Positions 12,456 through 12,458 of a stretch of 12,458 bases of DNA are shown here, piece after piece. The stretch spans positions 179-12,636 of the forward strand of contig PKWC01000215.1 of NCBI GenBank assembly GCA_003131925.1. The letters are read 5' to 3'. The stretch comes from Alphaproteobacteria bacterium. GTDB lineage: Bacteria > Pseudomonadota > Alphaproteobacteria > Micropepsales > Micropepsaceae. A program made the translations under genes and the position numbers. Numbering within the stretch: position 1 is the first letter of the stretch; each line of letters opens with the position of its first letter. Below the pieces are notes generated by a model, which was not told the DNA's origin, did not search any database, and saw only the letters and a list, made by a program, of their open reading frames with translations.

Positions 12456-12458
12456 CCA

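Overview
The window looks like chromosomal DNA of an alphaproteobacterium, most likely a Bradyrhizobium/Rhodopseudomonas-type member of the Nitrobacteraceae. The support is an EcfG-type (ECF15) sigma factor with matching GGAAC-N16/17-(C)GTT promoters, a CtrA-type DNA-binding domain, an ExoD-family protein, and an inverted pair of the GC-rich 'GTCATGGCCGGG...' palindromic repeat typical of Bradyrhizobium-like genomes. The genus is inferred, not shown.

Positions 1-9480 read as a cell-envelope and general-stress region. In order they hold: an ExoD-family membrane protein (+); a 21-codon reading frame with a strong ribosome binding site, followed by a CtrA-like regulator that lacks its receiver domain (+); a small GlsB/YeaQ-type membrane protein (-) divergent from a membrane-anchored protein of unknown function (+), with a symmetric GGAAC-N17-GTTCC sequence between them that could serve as an EcfG promoter in both directions; a repeat-bearing intergenic stretch with a strong hairpin; a minus-strand group of an EcfG-like sigma factor, two small ATGA-coupled genes and a separate small hydrophilic gene; a secreted SYLF-domain protein (+) with a textbook EcfG promoter; an unknown ORF; the palindromic repeat pair; and a minus-strand operon of a 54-aa membrane peptide and a long AI-2E-family transporter. 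A 24-aa membrane peptide (+) closes the region.

The most striking unexplained signal is a conserved element of about 21 bp with core TGAGCAATTCTGCACAGT. It occurs five times, each time upstream of a gene and each time facing it: exoD, the CtrA-like gene, the GlsB-like gene, the sigma factor, and the small-membrane-protein/AI-2E operon. Two copies are identical over 21 bp. This suggests a shared operator or promoter element that ties these loci into one regulon.

Positions 9510-12455 are a complete IS1595-family transposon with perfect 39-bp terminal inverted repeats. Its transposase lies at the right end. It carries four passenger genes: a protein with a HEPN-like RNEIAH motif, a small basic protein, a secreted two-cysteine protein, and a zinc-ribbon protein. 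The left end also has a degenerate inverted copy of the terminal repeat within an 11-bp stem hairpin. No tRNA, rRNA or CRISPR array was seen.
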